DNA from: an uncultured Saprospiraceae bacterium
GTDB taxonomy: Bacteria > Bacteroidota > Bacteroidia > Chitinophagales > Saprospiraceae
Direction: 5' to 3'
Assembly (NCBI GenBank): GCA_937973995.1
Contig: CALJIQ010000248.1
Span: 1 to 37,506, forward strand
DNA length: 37,506 nt
The stretch's first letter is position 1. Every line of letters starts with the position of its first letter. Position numbers and translations under genes: made by a program. The notes under the pieces were generated by a model. That model did no database searches and was not told the DNA's origin. It was given only the letters and a program-made list of their open reading frames with translations. Shown here one piece after another: positions 14,908-24,180 of the stretch.

Positions 14908-17271
14908 TTAAGGACGAGTTTCCTTCTTCTTAGCTGCTTTCTGCATCGGGTTCAACATTTTCTCCGACTTATGTTTCTTGAACACCTGAAAGCGACTCGG
15001 CATTTCTTTGACAGGCCAATTATTATTACTCAAGTCAATGTCTGCGGTTTCTCGATATGGATCAATGACGATTCCTTCTACTTCTTTGTTTTTTACAAAG
15101 ACCTTGGTGAAGCTATTTTCATTTTTTCGCCAAATTTCTGCTGGAATTTTTTCCATTTCTTTGGTACCGTCTTTGTAGGTCCACTCAATAATAACTGGCA
15201 TTACTAAACCACCTTTGTTGGTAAAGTATAGTTCGTAGTAATTCAAGTGCCCAAATCGCTTTTGTTTTTCTTTATCTCCATAGGGTTCATCGTATAATAC
15301 CATCTTGGCAGTAGTTACGGAGTCTTCAGTTTCCCAAGGTTTATAATGGGTGTAGAAGTCTACTAGATTGGTATCTTTCTCGATTTGGAATTCCATTCCA
15401 GCTTCTTTATTTCTAATTTTAGAAATATCATCAAACGGTTTTTTTGCTTGGATAGGATATTCTCTTTCCTGTGGCTCAGGATTATTTTCTAGATCTACCT
15501 TATACCATTTAATACTATCCAAGGCAATGTCGGTAGCATCAATAGAGTAGAACCAACCTCTCCAAAACCAATCTAAATCCACCCCACTGGCATCCTCCAT
15601 TGTTCTAAAGAAATCGGCTGGTGTTGGGTGCTTAAATGCCCATCGTTCGCTATATTCTTTGAAAGCAAAGTCGAATAGCTCTCTACCCATAATGGTTTCT
15701 CTCAAGATATTTAAACCAGTAGCGGGCTTGCCGTAGGCATTATTGCCAAACTGCACGATATTGTCCGAATTGGTCATAATGGGTTCTAATGTTTCTTTTG
15801 GCGAACTCATATACCCTGCCATTTTATGGGCTGGACCTCTCCTAGAATTATAATTATTATCAAACTCTGATTCTGCTAAAAATTGTACAAAGGAATTAAT
15901 CCCCTCATCCATCCAAGTCCACTTTCGCTCATCACTATTGACGATCATTGGGAAATAGAAATGTCCTACCTCATGGATAATTACAGAGATAGCTGCTTTT
16001 TTAGCTCGCTCAGTGTAAGTACCATCAGATTCCGCTCTTCCTGGGTTAAAGGCGATCATCGGATATTCCATTCCTCTATCAGCTTCTACGGAAATAGCTA
16101 CTGGATAGGGATAAGGAAACGTGTATTTTGAATAAATACGCAGGGTGTGTTCCACCGCTTTGGTAGAGTAACGGTTATAAATAGGATAAGACTCCTTTGG
16201 GTAATAGCTCATACACATTACTCGCTTACCTTCGGAAGTGATATGTGGCATGGCATCCCACACAAACTTTCTACTTGCACCCCAAGCGAAATCCCTTACA
16301 TTTTCTGCTTTGAAATGCCATGTCTTTGTTTTAGTACTTTTCTTTCCATTAGCAATTTTTTTTGCCTCTTCTAAAGTGTGAATCATTACAGGCTCGCTCG
16401 CTGTTTGGGCTTTACGATACCTACTCATTTGCAATGGAGTAAGCACGCTGCCATAATTTTGACATTCCCCAGTAGAAGCTACCATATAATCATCAGGTAA
16501 CGTTATTTTAACATCATAATTCCCGAAATTTAATGCGAACTCTCCTCTGCCTGTAAATTGTTTATTTTGCCAGCCTTCTGCATCATTGTAAACACACAAC
16601 CTTGGAAACCACTGTGTGATTGTGTAAGTATAATTATCGTTATCCTCAAAGTATTCGTAATCTCCTCTACCACCATGTTTTCGGTGTTCCGTTATATAGT
16701 AATGCCAATTTATCTTAAAAGTAATTTGGTCCGTTGGCTTGAGCGGTCTAGGAAGATCTATACGCATCATCGTTTTATTAATCGTATAATTTAATTCTTC
16801 CCCGTTGCTCTTAACGACAGATTCGATATTACAGCCAAATTTTTCCCTGCCAGCACTAGGAGTGAGTCTGTCAAGAGCCCTTTCGCTCATAACAGTCTGT
16901 ATAGAGCTAGGGTTAAATTTGTGGTTATCTGCATCGGCCCTGTGTTCATTTTCGTCTAATTGTAACCAAATGTATTTTAATATACTCGGCGAATTATTAT
17001 AATAAGTTATCGTTTCTGTACCATCTAGACGATGCTTCTCCGTATCTAAGGTACAGTCGATCTTATAGTCCGCTTGTTGTTGCCAATACTCCGGTCCAGG
17101 GGCACCATCTGCCCCTCTGAATTTATTAGCGGTCGGTAAATCCCCATCCAATTGTTCAAATTTATTACCATGATTGGAGGTGCGTTGGGCATATAGCTGC
17201 CCCACTAAAAAACTGAAAATCAGTAGGCTACCTATGGTTTTTAGGATTTTACGGTCAGGTAGAAATTTCAT
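14908..17271 (-). CDS. M1-family (gluzincin) metallopeptidase, exported
   Basis: The 787-residue protein has a signal peptide (hydrophobic KTIGSLLIFSFLVGQLYAQ near the N-terminus). The zinc site HEVGH is at residues 433-437 and is followed 19 residues later by the third ligand in WTWMDEGINSF (E456), the HExxH-x18-E pattern of family M1 (aminopeptidase N-like). A GxMEN-like substrate motif is represented by DRGMEYPMIAFNP. M1 enzymes remove N-terminal residues from peptides. The N-terminal beta-domain (~70-330) is present and the chain is full length for the family. No T9SS sorting domain is visible at the C-terminus (ends KKKETRP), so a periplasmic location is more likely than a surface one. 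Confidence 0.93.
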   Translation of the reverse strand: MKFLPDRKILKTIGSLLIFSFLVGQLYAQRTSNHGNKFEQLDGDLPTANKFRGADGAPGPEYWQQQADYKIDCTLDTEKHRLDGTETITYYNNSPSILKYIWLQLDENEHRADADNHKFNPSSIQTVMSERALDRLTPSAGREKFGCNIESVVKSNGEELNYTINKTMMRIDLPRPLKPTDQITFKINWHYYITEHRKHGGRGDYEYFEDNDNYTYTITQWFPRLCVYNDAEGWQNKQFTGRGEFALNFGNYDVKITLPDDYMVASTGECQNYGSVLTPLQMSRYRKAQTASEPVMIHTLEEAKKIANGKKSTKTKTWHFKAENVRDFAWGASRKFVWDAMPHITSEGKRVMCMSYYPKESYPIYNRYSTKAVEHTLRIYSKYTFPYPYPVAISVEADRGMEYPMIAFNPGRAESDGTYTERAKKAAISVIIHEVGHFYFPMIVNSDERKWTWMDEGINSFVQFLAESEFDNNYNSRRGPAHKMAGYMSSPKETLEPIMTNSDNIVQFGNNAYGKPATGLNILRETIMGRELFDFAFKEYSERWAFKHPTPADFFRTMEDASGVDLDWFWRGWFYSIDATDIALDSIKWYKVDLENNPEPQEREYPIQAKKPFDDISKIRNKEAGMEFQIEKDTNLVDFYTHYKPWETEDSVTTAKMVLYDEPYGDKEKQKRFGHLNYYELYFTNKGGLVMPVIIEWTYKDGTKEMEKIPAEIWRKNENSFTKVFVKNKEVEGIVIDPYRETADIDLSNNNWPVKEMPSRFQVFKKHKSEKMLNPMQKAAKKKETRP

Positions 17272-17390
17272 TGTTAGTTATTTAAATCATTATACTTTTA
17301 AATGGAAGTGCGTCATCGCATAAGCAAAAATAATGATTAGAATGCGAAATCCATTATTCTTAATGTTTTCGTAACGTTTGAACGGGTTGG

Positions 17391-17445
17391 CGTTGTGGCT
17401 TTGTGGCATTTTGGCTTTATGGCATTTTGGCTTTGTGGCATTTTT
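17391..17445. repeat. Octamer array (NNTTNTGG = complement of CCANAANN)
   Basis: Six consecutive 8-bp units, CGTTGTGG, CTTTGTGG, CATTTTGG, CTTTATGG, CATTTTGG, CTTTGTGG (17391-17438), then a decayed copy. Read on the minus strand they belong to the CCACAACA/CCATAATG family found at 17766-17824 and 36403-36490. Confidence 0.8.
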
Positions 17446-17538
17446 GGCTACACTCAATTCTGCTGTTCAACCAGCGTCTCTTTTTCGATGTGAATAATTA
17501 TCATAAATGCCAAAGTAAAACTTGATAGCTCATTTAGT

Positions 17539-17661
17539 AGGATTGGAACACGGATAAGACGGATCGAACGGATTTATGTAAGTCGTGTACTAGATGTGTT
17601 TATGACCTGTAAGAAATCCGTTCAGATCCTGTCAAATCCGTTCGATCCGTATTCCAATCCT
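17539..17661. repeat. Inverted repeat of ACGGATCG-type units
   Basis: AGGATTGGAACACGGAT (17539-17555) matches the complement of ATCCGTATTCCAATCCT (17645-17661) with one mismatch. CGAACGGATTT (17565-17575) pairs perfectly with AAATCCGTTCG (17634-17644), and AAATCCGTTC is repeated at 17614. The element is ~123 bp with no coding capacity. Confidence 0.65.
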
Positions 17662-17765
17662 ATCCAGCTATGAAAAAACATACTATCAGCATTAATAAAA
17701 AACCCCTACTGAAGTCAAATTTTGTCAAATGCAAAAATTTTGTCGATTTTTGACCACTCAAAAGC

Positions 17766-17824
17766 CACAAAACCATAATGCCACAACACCATAACACCAC
17801 CATATTACCACAACACCAACCCTC
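17766..17824. repeat. CCANAANN octamer array ending at the nif3-like start codon
   Basis: Units CCACAAAA, CCATAATG, CCACAACA, CCATAACA, a partial CCA, CCATATTA, CCACAACA and CCAACCTC run from 17766 to 17824, and the ATG of the Nif3-like gene begins at 17825. The array is therefore the immediate 5' leader, with no Shine-Dalgarno sequence. Confidence 0.8.
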
Positions 17825-18880
17825 ATGCAGATAAAAGAAGTACTAACATTTTTAGAATCTATAGCCCCACCAAGCTATCAGGAAGGCTATGATAATGCAG
17901 GATTGATTGTAGGTTCTCCACAGTGGGAATTAACTGGGACTATTTTGTGTTTAGATTCTACAGAGGAGGTAGTGGAAGAGGCAATTGCCGCTAAGTGTAA
18001 TTTGATTGTCGCTCATCATCCGATTGTTTTTAAAGGGCTCAAACGGTTTAATTACAAGAATTATGTGGAACGAGCGGTAATGAAGGCTATCAAAAACGAC
18101 ATAGCGATTTATGCCATTCATACGAATTTGGATAATATGTATGTAAATGGGGTCAACACCCAAATAGCGAAAAAGCTAGGATTGAAGAAAACGAAAATAT
18201 TAGCCCCCAAGCAAGAATTGAAAAAGCTGTTTGCCTTTGTGCCAGTGGAATACACCGCAACCGTGCGTACTGCGCTATATGCAGCAGGGGCAGGGGATAT
18301 GGGTGGAAAAAGTAATGTCAGTTATATCTCTTTAGGAGCGAGTACGAAGGCAAATAGCGGGAAAGCCAAAGCGAAGATGGAATTTTTATTTCCAACACCT
18401 GTACAAGGAAAGGTGATTGCTACCCTCGAATCCCTTGTACCTAAAAAGCAGTTGGAATACGATATTATCTCAGTGGATAATAATTTGGCTACGGTGGGTT
18501 CTGGTATGATTGGAGAGTTATCAAAACCCCTGAAGGAAATGGAATTTTTGGCGCAGGTCAAGAAAAAAATGAAGGTCGCTTGCATCAAGCATACGCGATT
18601 ATTAGATCGCCCCATCAAAAAAGTCGCTGTTTGTGGAGGGGCAGGGGGCTTTTTATTAAAACATGCCATTCGACAACAGGCAGATATTTTCATTACCGCC
18701 GATTATAAGTATCATGAGTTCTTTGATGCAGATGGACACCTCATCATTGCCGATATTGGTCATTATGAAAGTGAACAGTTCACAATGAACCTATTATATG
18801 GGCTTTTAAGACAAAATTTTCGTAATTTTGCGGCTCGAATTACGAAGGTGAATACGAATCCAGTTCAGTATTTCTTCTAA
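17825..18880 (+). CDS. Nif3-like dinuclear metal centre hexameric protein
   Basis: The 351-residue protein matches the Nif3/YbgI family along its length. The N-terminal GYDNAGLIVG block, metal ligands in IVAHHPIVFKGLKRF (H64/H65), the HTNLDN loop and the C-terminal GGAGGFLL, TADYKYHEFFD and DIGHYESEQ (H313, E317) are all present. The central insert (~130-235), the PII-like domain of the longer family members, contains ATVRTALYAAGAGDMGG. These proteins form ring-like hexamers with two metal ions per subunit; a GTP cyclohydrolase I type 2 label is often used, but the biochemical role is unsettled. It lies 95 bp upstream of a C4 zinc-ribbon protein, a pairing conserved in many bacteria, which supports both calls. 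Start chosen at the ATG directly after an octamer array. Confidence 0.93.
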   Translation: MQIKEVLTFLESIAPPSYQEGYDNAGLIVGSPQWELTGTILCLDSTEEVVEEAIAAKCNLIVAHHPIVFKGLKRFNYKNYVERAVMKAIKNDIAIYAIHTNLDNMYVNGVNTQIAKKLGLKKTKILAPKQELKKLFAFVPVEYTATVRTALYAAGAGDMGGKSNVSYISLGASTKANSGKAKAKMEFLFPTPVQGKVIATLESLVPKKQLEYDIISVDNNLATVGSGMIGELSKPLKEMEFLAQVKKKMKVACIKHTRLLDRPIKKVAVCGGAGGFLLKHAIRQQADIFITADYKYHEFFDADGHLIIADIGHYESEQFTMNLLYGLLRQNFRNFAARITKVNTNPVQYFF

Positions 18881-18975
18881 TTTATTGATTATCAGTTGAT
18901 TGTAAAGGCGTGTTCGTTTTTTTAAAAAAGAAACAATCCTAATCAACTATATACCTACCTAAACAATCCATAAAT

Positions 18976-19737
18976 ATGTCTAAAGAATTAACTGTAGCAG
19001 AAAAATTAAAGCAACTTTACGAACTACAATTGGTAGACTCTGAAGTTAGTGAAATTGAAATTCTAAAAGGAGAGTTGCCAATGGAGGTAAAGGATTTGGA
19101 AGATGAGATAGAAGGGTTAAACACCAGAGTTGGCAGACTATCTGGAGATGTAGATAAAATTAATCAAGACGTAAGTAACCATAATGCGAATATCAAAGAG
19201 GCAGAGGCACTGATTGAGAAGTACAATAAGCAGATGGATAATGTGAAGAATAATAGAGAGTATGATGCTTTGTCCAAGGAATTAGAATTACAAAAATTAG
19301 AGATACAACTTTCAGAAAAGAAAATTCGGGAAGCTAGTAAGTCTTTAGAAGCTAAACAAGAAACATTAAAAGCTACCCAAGAGCGCCATGAAGGCAAAGA
19401 GAAGGATTTGGAAGTAAAAAAGGTAGAGCTAGAAAAGATTATCGAGAAGACCGTAAAAGCCGAGGAAAAATTGTTGAGGAAAGTAGAAAAGTTGCGTAAG
19501 AAGATAGAAGCTCGATTATTACAAGCTTATGATAAGATCAAAACTTCTTATCGAAACCGATTATCCGTAGTGACAGTCCAACGGGACTCCTGCGGTGGTT
19601 GCTACAACCGAATTCCTCCGCAGGTACAGTTGGAAATCAACAATCGTAAAAAAATAATTGCTTGCGAACATTGCGGCAGAATATTGGTGGACGATCTTAT
19701 CATGAGTTTAGGTAAAGAAGTACCAGCAGACGCATAA
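18976..19737 (+). CDS. C4-type zinc-ribbon coiled-coil protein (COG1579)
   Basis: The 253-residue protein is a long charged coiled coil (about residues 5-190) capped by a zinc ribbon. Its four cysteines are CGGC (C206, C209) and CEHC (C230, C233), with the intervening PPQVQLEINNRKKI typical of the COG1579/zf-RING_7 family. The Helicobacter member HP0958 acts as an RpoN chaperone and binds RNA, but most homologues have no assigned role. The gene follows the nif3-like gene on the same strand, a common arrangement. A strong intrinsic terminator follows 20 bp after its stop. Structure is secure; function here is unknown. Confidence 0.88.
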   Translation: MSKELTVAEKLKQLYELQLVDSEVSEIEILKGELPMEVKDLEDEIEGLNTRVGRLSGDVDKINQDVSNHNANIKEAEALIEKYNKQMDNVKNNREYDALSKELELQKLEIQLSEKKIREASKSLEAKQETLKATQERHEGKEKDLEVKKVELEKIIEKTVKAEEKLLRKVEKLRKKIEARLLQAYDKIKTSYRNRLSVVTVQRDSCGGCYNRIPPQVQLEINNRKKIIACEHCGRILVDDLIMSLGKEVPADA

Positions 19738-19757
19738 TTAAAAAATCACCTACCATT

Positions 19758-19797
19758 AAAAAGCCTTGAAGCCGCAGTTTAGTTTCAAGGCTTTTTT
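19758..19797 (+). terminator. Rho-independent terminator after the zinc-ribbon gene
   Basis: AAAAAGCCTTGAA (19758-19770) pairs perfectly with TTCAAGGCTTTTT (19784-19796), and the arm ends in a T-run. This closes the nif3-like/zinc-ribbon transcript before glnS. Confidence 0.9.
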
Positions 19798-19815
19798 ATA
19801 TTACAGTCCTTAGTT

Positions 19816-19883
19816 ATTGGTCATTGGTCATTAGTATAACTCACTACTGACCAATGACTACTGACTACTGACCAATGACCAAT
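19816..19883. repeat. Inverted heptamer array (GGTCATT / GACCAAT) before glnS
   Basis: ATTGGTCATTGGTC (19816-19829) is a perfect inverted copy of GACCAATGACCAAT (19870-19883), with further GACTACT and GACCAAT heptamers between. The right arm ends four bases before the glnS ATG (19888), so it forms the 5' leader. The same heptamers flank the four-helix-bundle gene at 28585-28956. Confidence 0.8.
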
Positions 19884-19887
19884 TAAT

Positions 19888-21579
19888 ATGTCAACAGAAG
19901 TAAAAGAATCTCTGAATTTCATCGAACAAATTGTAGAAGATGATATAGAACGAAACAAGCATGATGGTCGAGTTTTGACTCGTTTCCCTCCTGAACCGAA
20001 TGGTTATTTGCATATAGGTCACGCAAAGGCGATTTGTGTTGATTTTGGGATAGCGAAAAAGTATGGCGGGGCTTGTAATTTGCGTTTCGATGACACCAAT
20101 CCTGTAACAGAGGATACGGAGTATGTGGAATCTATTAAAAAAGATATACAATGGCTGGGCTTCCAATGGGATGGGGAGGCATTGTTTGCTTCTAATTATT
20201 TTCCTCAATTATATAGCTATGCGGTAAAGCTAATAGAGAAAGGCTTGGCGTATGTAGATGAATCTACCCCCGAACAAATAGCGGATATGAAGGGTACGCC
20301 TACTAAGCCCGGTACTGCTAGTTCATATAGAGATCGAAGTGTAAAGGAAAATCTGGCACTATTTGAGAAGATGAAGAATGGAGATTTTCCAGATGGTGCA
20401 ATGGTATTAAGGGCAAAAATTGATATGGCCGCTCCTAATATGCTGATGCGCGACCCGATTCTTTATCGGATCAAACACGCTCATCATCACCGTACAGGAG
20501 ATGAATGGTGTATCTATCCCATGTATGATTTTGCGCATGGACAGTCTGATTCTATTGAAGGCATTACGCATTCTTTATGCTCTTTGGAGTTTATCCATCA
20601 CCGTCCTCTATACAATTGGTTCATTGACCAATTAGAGATATTTCCTTCTAAGCAATATGAATTTGCTCGCATGAATGTGAGCTATATGATCACCAGTAAG
20701 CGACGATTATTGAAGTTGGTAACGGAGGGGTTGGTTTCTTCTTGGGATGATCCAAGGATGCCTACGATCTCAGGTTTACGCCGAAGAGGGTATCCGCCTA
20801 TGGCTATCCGAACGTTTTGTGATAAGGTAGGAGTGGCAAAAAGAGAGAACTTGATAGATATAGGTCTATTGGAATTTTGTGTAAGAGATGAGTTAAATAA
20901 AACAGCTACTAGAGTGATGACCGTCGTGGACCCAGTGAAGGTAGTCATCACTAATTATCCAGAAGGCAAGACAGAAGATCTAACCCTTATCAATAACCCA
21001 GAAGATGATAGTCAGGGTAGTCGAACCGTTCCTTTTTCTAGAGAAATCTATATCGAACGGAAAGACTTTATGGAAAATCCACCATCGCCTAAAAAGTTCT
21101 ATCGCTTAGGACCAGAAAGAAATGTTCGTTTAAAAGGTGCTTATATTATCCGAGGAGAGAAGTGTATCAAAGACGAATCAGGAACAATTACAGAGATACA
21201 TTGTACGTATTATCCCGAAAGTAAAAGTGGCGAAGATACCTCTGGCGTAAAAGCAAAAGGCGTTTTACATTGGGTCTCCGTACCCCATGCAGTTGATGTG
21301 GAGATTAGAGAGTATGATCGATTATTCACTGATCCTACCCCGCAAGCCCACGAAGGAAAAGATGCTTTAGATTTCTTCAATCACGATTCTATAAATGTGA
21401 TCCCTGTTGCTAAAGCGGAGCCTAGTTTAGCAAATGCAAATAAAGGGGATGTTTTCCAATTTATGCGCTTAGGCTACTATTGTGTGGATGTAGATAGTAA
21501 TACTGAAAGTAGCCCAAAAGTCGTTTTTAACCGGACGGTTACATTGAAGGATAGCTGGGCTAAGAAACAGAAGAAGTAA
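19888..21579 (+). CDS. glnS: Glutaminyl-tRNA synthetase
   Basis: The 563-residue class I synthetase attaches glutamine to tRNA-Gln. It shows TRFPPEPNGYLHIGHAKAIC with HIGH at 42-45, the DDTNP motif, the amino-acid pocket region CIYPMYDFAHG, and GLRRRGYPP with the conserved SWDDPRMPT segment. The C-terminal anticodon-binding beta-barrels are present, so the length (about 550) is full. The class I signature loop reads MITSKRRL (M267-), where E. coli GlnRS has VMSKRKL: the Met before SK is replaced by Thr. A heptamer-array leader precedes the start. A GatC gene lies 6 kb away, so the organism likely carries both direct and transamidation routes. Confidence 0.97.
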   Translation: MSTEVKESLNFIEQIVEDDIERNKHDGRVLTRFPPEPNGYLHIGHAKAICVDFGIAKKYGGACNLRFDDTNPVTEDTEYVESIKKDIQWLGFQWDGEALFASNYFPQLYSYAVKLIEKGLAYVDESTPEQIADMKGTPTKPGTASSYRDRSVKENLALFEKMKNGDFPDGAMVLRAKIDMAAPNMLMRDPILYRIKHAHHHRTGDEWCIYPMYDFAHGQSDSIEGITHSLCSLEFIHHRPLYNWFIDQLEIFPSKQYEFARMNVSYMITSKRRLLKLVTEGLVSSWDDPRMPTISGLRRRGYPPMAIRTFCDKVGVAKRENLIDIGLLEFCVRDELNKTATRVMTVVDPVKVVITNYPEGKTEDLTLINNPEDDSQGSRTVPFSREIYIERKDFMENPPSPKKFYRLGPERNVRLKGAYIIRGEKCIKDESGTITEIHCTYYPESKSGEDTSGVKAKGVLHWVSVPHAVDVEIREYDRLFTDPTPQAHEGKDALDFFNHDSINVIPVAKAEPSLANANKGDVFQFMRLGYYCVDVDSNTESSPKVVFNRTVTLKDSWAKKQKK

Positions 21580-22177
21580 TAATGTCTGTCATATTTTCAA
21601 ATCAGGTGGGCTCGATGCCCACCTGATTTGAAATAAGTCGTTACACTGGATTTGTCTAAGAAGCCAAAGTATTCTGGTTATTAGACTTTACCCGATTGAT
21701 GGTAGGCAGTCCATTTAACGGCAGGCGGGTTAGTGTTATAAGAAAAATTTTTTAATCAATACCAATGATTATGAGCTAATTACAGGTTTACATCAAACTA
21801 AGATAAAAATTATTAGTATTCACCTGCTTGCTTATTAATGATTAATAAGTAACTTTGGGATGGTAATTCAAGATATTCCTATTCCTCTACTTGTGCTTCC
21901 TCCTATTTTCAGTATTTGGATGAAGATCCATGCCCTCCAACGAACTTGATTTCTTACCTTCTACTTTTTACTAGATAAATTACCTAGACCCAAAACTTTG
22001 AAAGTTTCATAGATCTTCAAGGTTTGCCTTATCTAGTTCTACGTTTCATATGTTTCAAATACTAATTATGGATGCCTCGCTGTCGGACGTCAGTTCGGCG
22101 GATAGCAATTACTAAAGTCATGCCCCCAAGTTTGATCTTTTTGCACCTATCTCCCGTCCAAAATGCTAAGTTGAAGT
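21580..22177. other. 598-bp gap with palindromes, no gene
   Basis: No credible gene was seen on either strand. It contains the long hairpin at 21595-21633, a 19-nt palindrome CTTATTAAT-G-ATTAATAAG (21831-21849), and an odd GC-rich patch near 22071-22108 (ATGCCTCGCT...GGCGGATAGC). ATGCCTCGCT recurs at the right edge of the window (~37473). Confidence 0.55.
21595..21633 (+). terminator. Perfect 17-bp hairpin after glnS
   Basis: TTTCAAATCAGGTGGGC (21595-21611) pairs perfectly with GCCCACCTGATTTGAAA (21617-21633) around TCGAT, 16 bp after the glnS stop. It lacks a T-tract but the stem ends in A/T on both sides. Most likely the glnS terminator. Confidence 0.75.
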
Positions 22178-24115
22178 ATGAAAAACAAGTTTAGTTTACT
22201 AGGGCAATTCCTAGTGATTCTTTTTTCTACGCTCGATACTATCCCGATAATAGCTCAAGATTCAACTATTCAATTATCCACCGAAGGGTATTTGCAAATG
22301 AAAGAAGGTGCGGTAGATGGCTATCTTTTGCAATCAGATGCTACAGGTTGGAGTACTTGGGTGAAACCTGCCTATCTTCAAAGAAAAGAAATTGACGTTA
22401 CCAATTTTGGGGCTATAGCTGATTTCAATGCAGACAATACGGCTGCTTTTCAGGCTGCTATTGATAGTGCAGCGATCATAGGTGCAGTGGTTCATATACC
22501 AGCTGGAAATTACATCCTTACGAATCAATTGGAAGTACCTGATGGAGTGGTTCTAGAAGGAGAATCTGTTGGAGGGGATTATCATGATTTTGCTCATCCA
22601 GTAAGAGGTTCTTGTTTGATATATACAGGACAAGATTATGTAGCTGTGTTTCAAGGCTATTTCTCGGGTGCCAAGAATTTATATGTGTACAATGGTAATT
22701 CAGCGGGTTCCAAGGCAACAGGTTGTTTTAAAGTTTTAGCGGATGACGGGCATTTTAGTACGGGGTATAATAGCTTTTCTAATTTATATTTATACAATTT
22801 TTTTGAAGGCACTTGTTTACAATTATTGGCCACCAATAATAGTACTATTGCTCATGTTAAAGTAGAAGATGTATTGTTTCGTTTCCCAGGTACAGGAATG
22901 CATATACTAGCGGAGTCAGGTTCTACTATCCAACATATCACCTTATTGAATGGAAAAATTGGAGGGGGTAGGCAATATAGCTTTCGGAACCAAGGTGGCA
23001 CTAATATCAATGTCTATGGCACCTCCTTTGAGGGTATTAGATGCAATAGTTACGGACATGTGGTAGTAGAAAGTGGAAATATAAATATGTATGGATTTAA
23101 AACGGAATCTACAGATTCAGAAGGAACCTGTGATGTGTCCGAAATCCCAAGCATCCATTTTTATCCGAATACCCAAGGCTCTTATATACAAGGATTCATA
23201 GGGGATGGAAGAGTGATCGATGAAGGGGCTAATCATCTCAATGTAAATGGAAAAAATATAGGGTTTCGATCTTCTGGTTACAATGCTTTTATAAATAGTG
23301 GGCTAAACGGGGTACAAAATCAAAACATCCCTTACTGGGAGATATCGGGTTCTGTGGATGAAATTACCACGAGTAAACCTATTTTTCAAGATCGACACCA
23401 AGTGGTAGAATTGAGTATTCCAGCAGGGGCCATTGTTCGTTTTTCTCCTAATGATATTGCCCTTCCAAAAGACCTGAATCATCAATTCGCTTCTTTTGGT
23501 GCCTATATCAAAACCGCCATTTCGAATCAGACTTTCGCAAGTTCTAACAGTTATACCAATACTTGTAATTCTACTAATTCTACTTTCCACCCTGGAGATA
23601 ATGATTGGCATTTTATTAGTCTTCCGATCCGTTTACATGGGACAGATTGTCCTAATACGGCATCCTTTGTGATTGATAATTCCAATAACCCATCTCCAAG
23701 TATAGTTTCTATTACTTGTCCTAGTTTTGCTTTTGGTAATGCTCGACCTTCTTTATTAAGTAGTCCGTTATTAAAGGCAGGGGGGATTATGAATGGTACC
23801 TTGTCTACTAATATGATGAACTTTCCGATATTGGTCAATCACCAACTTGAATTAACCTTACCTCCAGATGCCAATACTTTTTTATTAACTGGAACGAACA
23901 GCATCCATCGCTTGAATAATAATTTGGGTTTAGGAAAACGCTTTCCCAAAGGAACGGTACTAAACTTGATTTTTGATTCTCCAGGCGTTACGGTGAAAAA
24001 TGGGGCTTATATCAATTTATTAGGTACTGCTGACTACACTTCTACTCTAGGTAGCAGCCTTAGTTTAGTCGCTTTAGAGGTAGGTGTGTGGCGAGAGCTT
24101 AGTAGAAACTTTTAA
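22178..24115 (+). CDS. Pectate-lyase-like right-handed beta-helix protein, no T9SS domain
   Basis: The 645-residue protein has a signal peptide (cleavage near IPIIAQ). A short tail-fibre-like segment follows (LQMKEGAVDGYLLQSDATGW), then the start of a Pectate_lyase_3-type beta-helix: DVTNFGAIADFNADNTAAFQ, IPAGNYILTNQLEVPDGVVL. It continues through ~400 residues of Asn/Gly/Ile/Val-rich rungs. The final ~240 residues (after IPYWEISGS) form a second beta-rich domain shared with the next gene. It is clearly a paralogue of the 24181 protein (matching DSAAI-x-G, DKG/EGANH, GIMNGTLST and INLLG-A-Y-S blocks). It ends at VWRELSRNF with no C-terminal sorting domain. No canonical lyase catalytic residues are identified, so polysaccharide binding or cleavage is inferred. 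Confidence 0.82.
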   Translation: MKNKFSLLGQFLVILFSTLDTIPIIAQDSTIQLSTEGYLQMKEGAVDGYLLQSDATGWSTWVKPAYLQRKEIDVTNFGAIADFNADNTAAFQAAIDSAAIIGAVVHIPAGNYILTNQLEVPDGVVLEGESVGGDYHDFAHPVRGSCLIYTGQDYVAVFQGYFSGAKNLYVYNGNSAGSKATGCFKVLADDGHFSTGYNSFSNLYLYNFFEGTCLQLLATNNSTIAHVKVEDVLFRFPGTGMHILAESGSTIQHITLLNGKIGGGRQYSFRNQGGTNINVYGTSFEGIRCNSYGHVVVESGNINMYGFKTESTDSEGTCDVSEIPSIHFYPNTQGSYIQGFIGDGRVIDEGANHLNVNGKNIGFRSSGYNAFINSGLNGVQNQNIPYWEISGSVDEITTSKPIFQDRHQVVELSIPAGAIVRFSPNDIALPKDLNHQFASFGAYIKTAISNQTFASSNSYTNTCNSTNSTFHPGDNDWHFISLPIRLHGTDCPNTASFVIDNSNNPSPSIVSITCPSFAFGNARPSLLSSPLLKAGGIMNGTLSTNMMNFPILVNHQLELTLPPDANTFLLTGTNSIHRLNNNLGLGKRFPKGTVLNLIFDSPGVTVKNGAYINLLGTADYTSTLGSSLSLVALEVGVWRELSRNF

Positions 24116-24133
24116 CCAAAATATATTTGTAGT

Positions 24134-24165
24134 GGGACAAGTGGTAATTACTTTTATGGTGTCCC
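24134..24165 (+). terminator. Short GGGACA/TGTCCC hairpin between the beta-helix paralogues
   Basis: GGGACA (24134-24139) and TGTCCC (24160-24165) form a 6-bp stem in a 65-bp gap. The ends AGTGGGACAA and TGTCCCTTT match the ends of the larger element at 11428-11555, and both lie just after a stop codon. It could be a weak terminator or an internally deleted copy of that element. Confidence 0.45.
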
Positions 24166-24180
24166 TTTGAGAGAAATTTT

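Larger units (their letters stand above)
17272..17824. other. 553-bp gap between divergent genes, filled with repeats
   Basis: No gene is seen. The gap carries an octamer array at 17391-17445, a long inverted repeat at 17539-17661 and a second octamer array of the same family in opposite orientation at 17766-17824. Promoters for both flanking genes must lie here, but I see no clear Bacteroidota -7/-33 pair. Confidence 0.6.

Noticed and set aside
14902-15207. 101-residue plus-strand frame
   Set aside because: It is antisense to the 3' end of the M1 peptidase gene and shows no domain.
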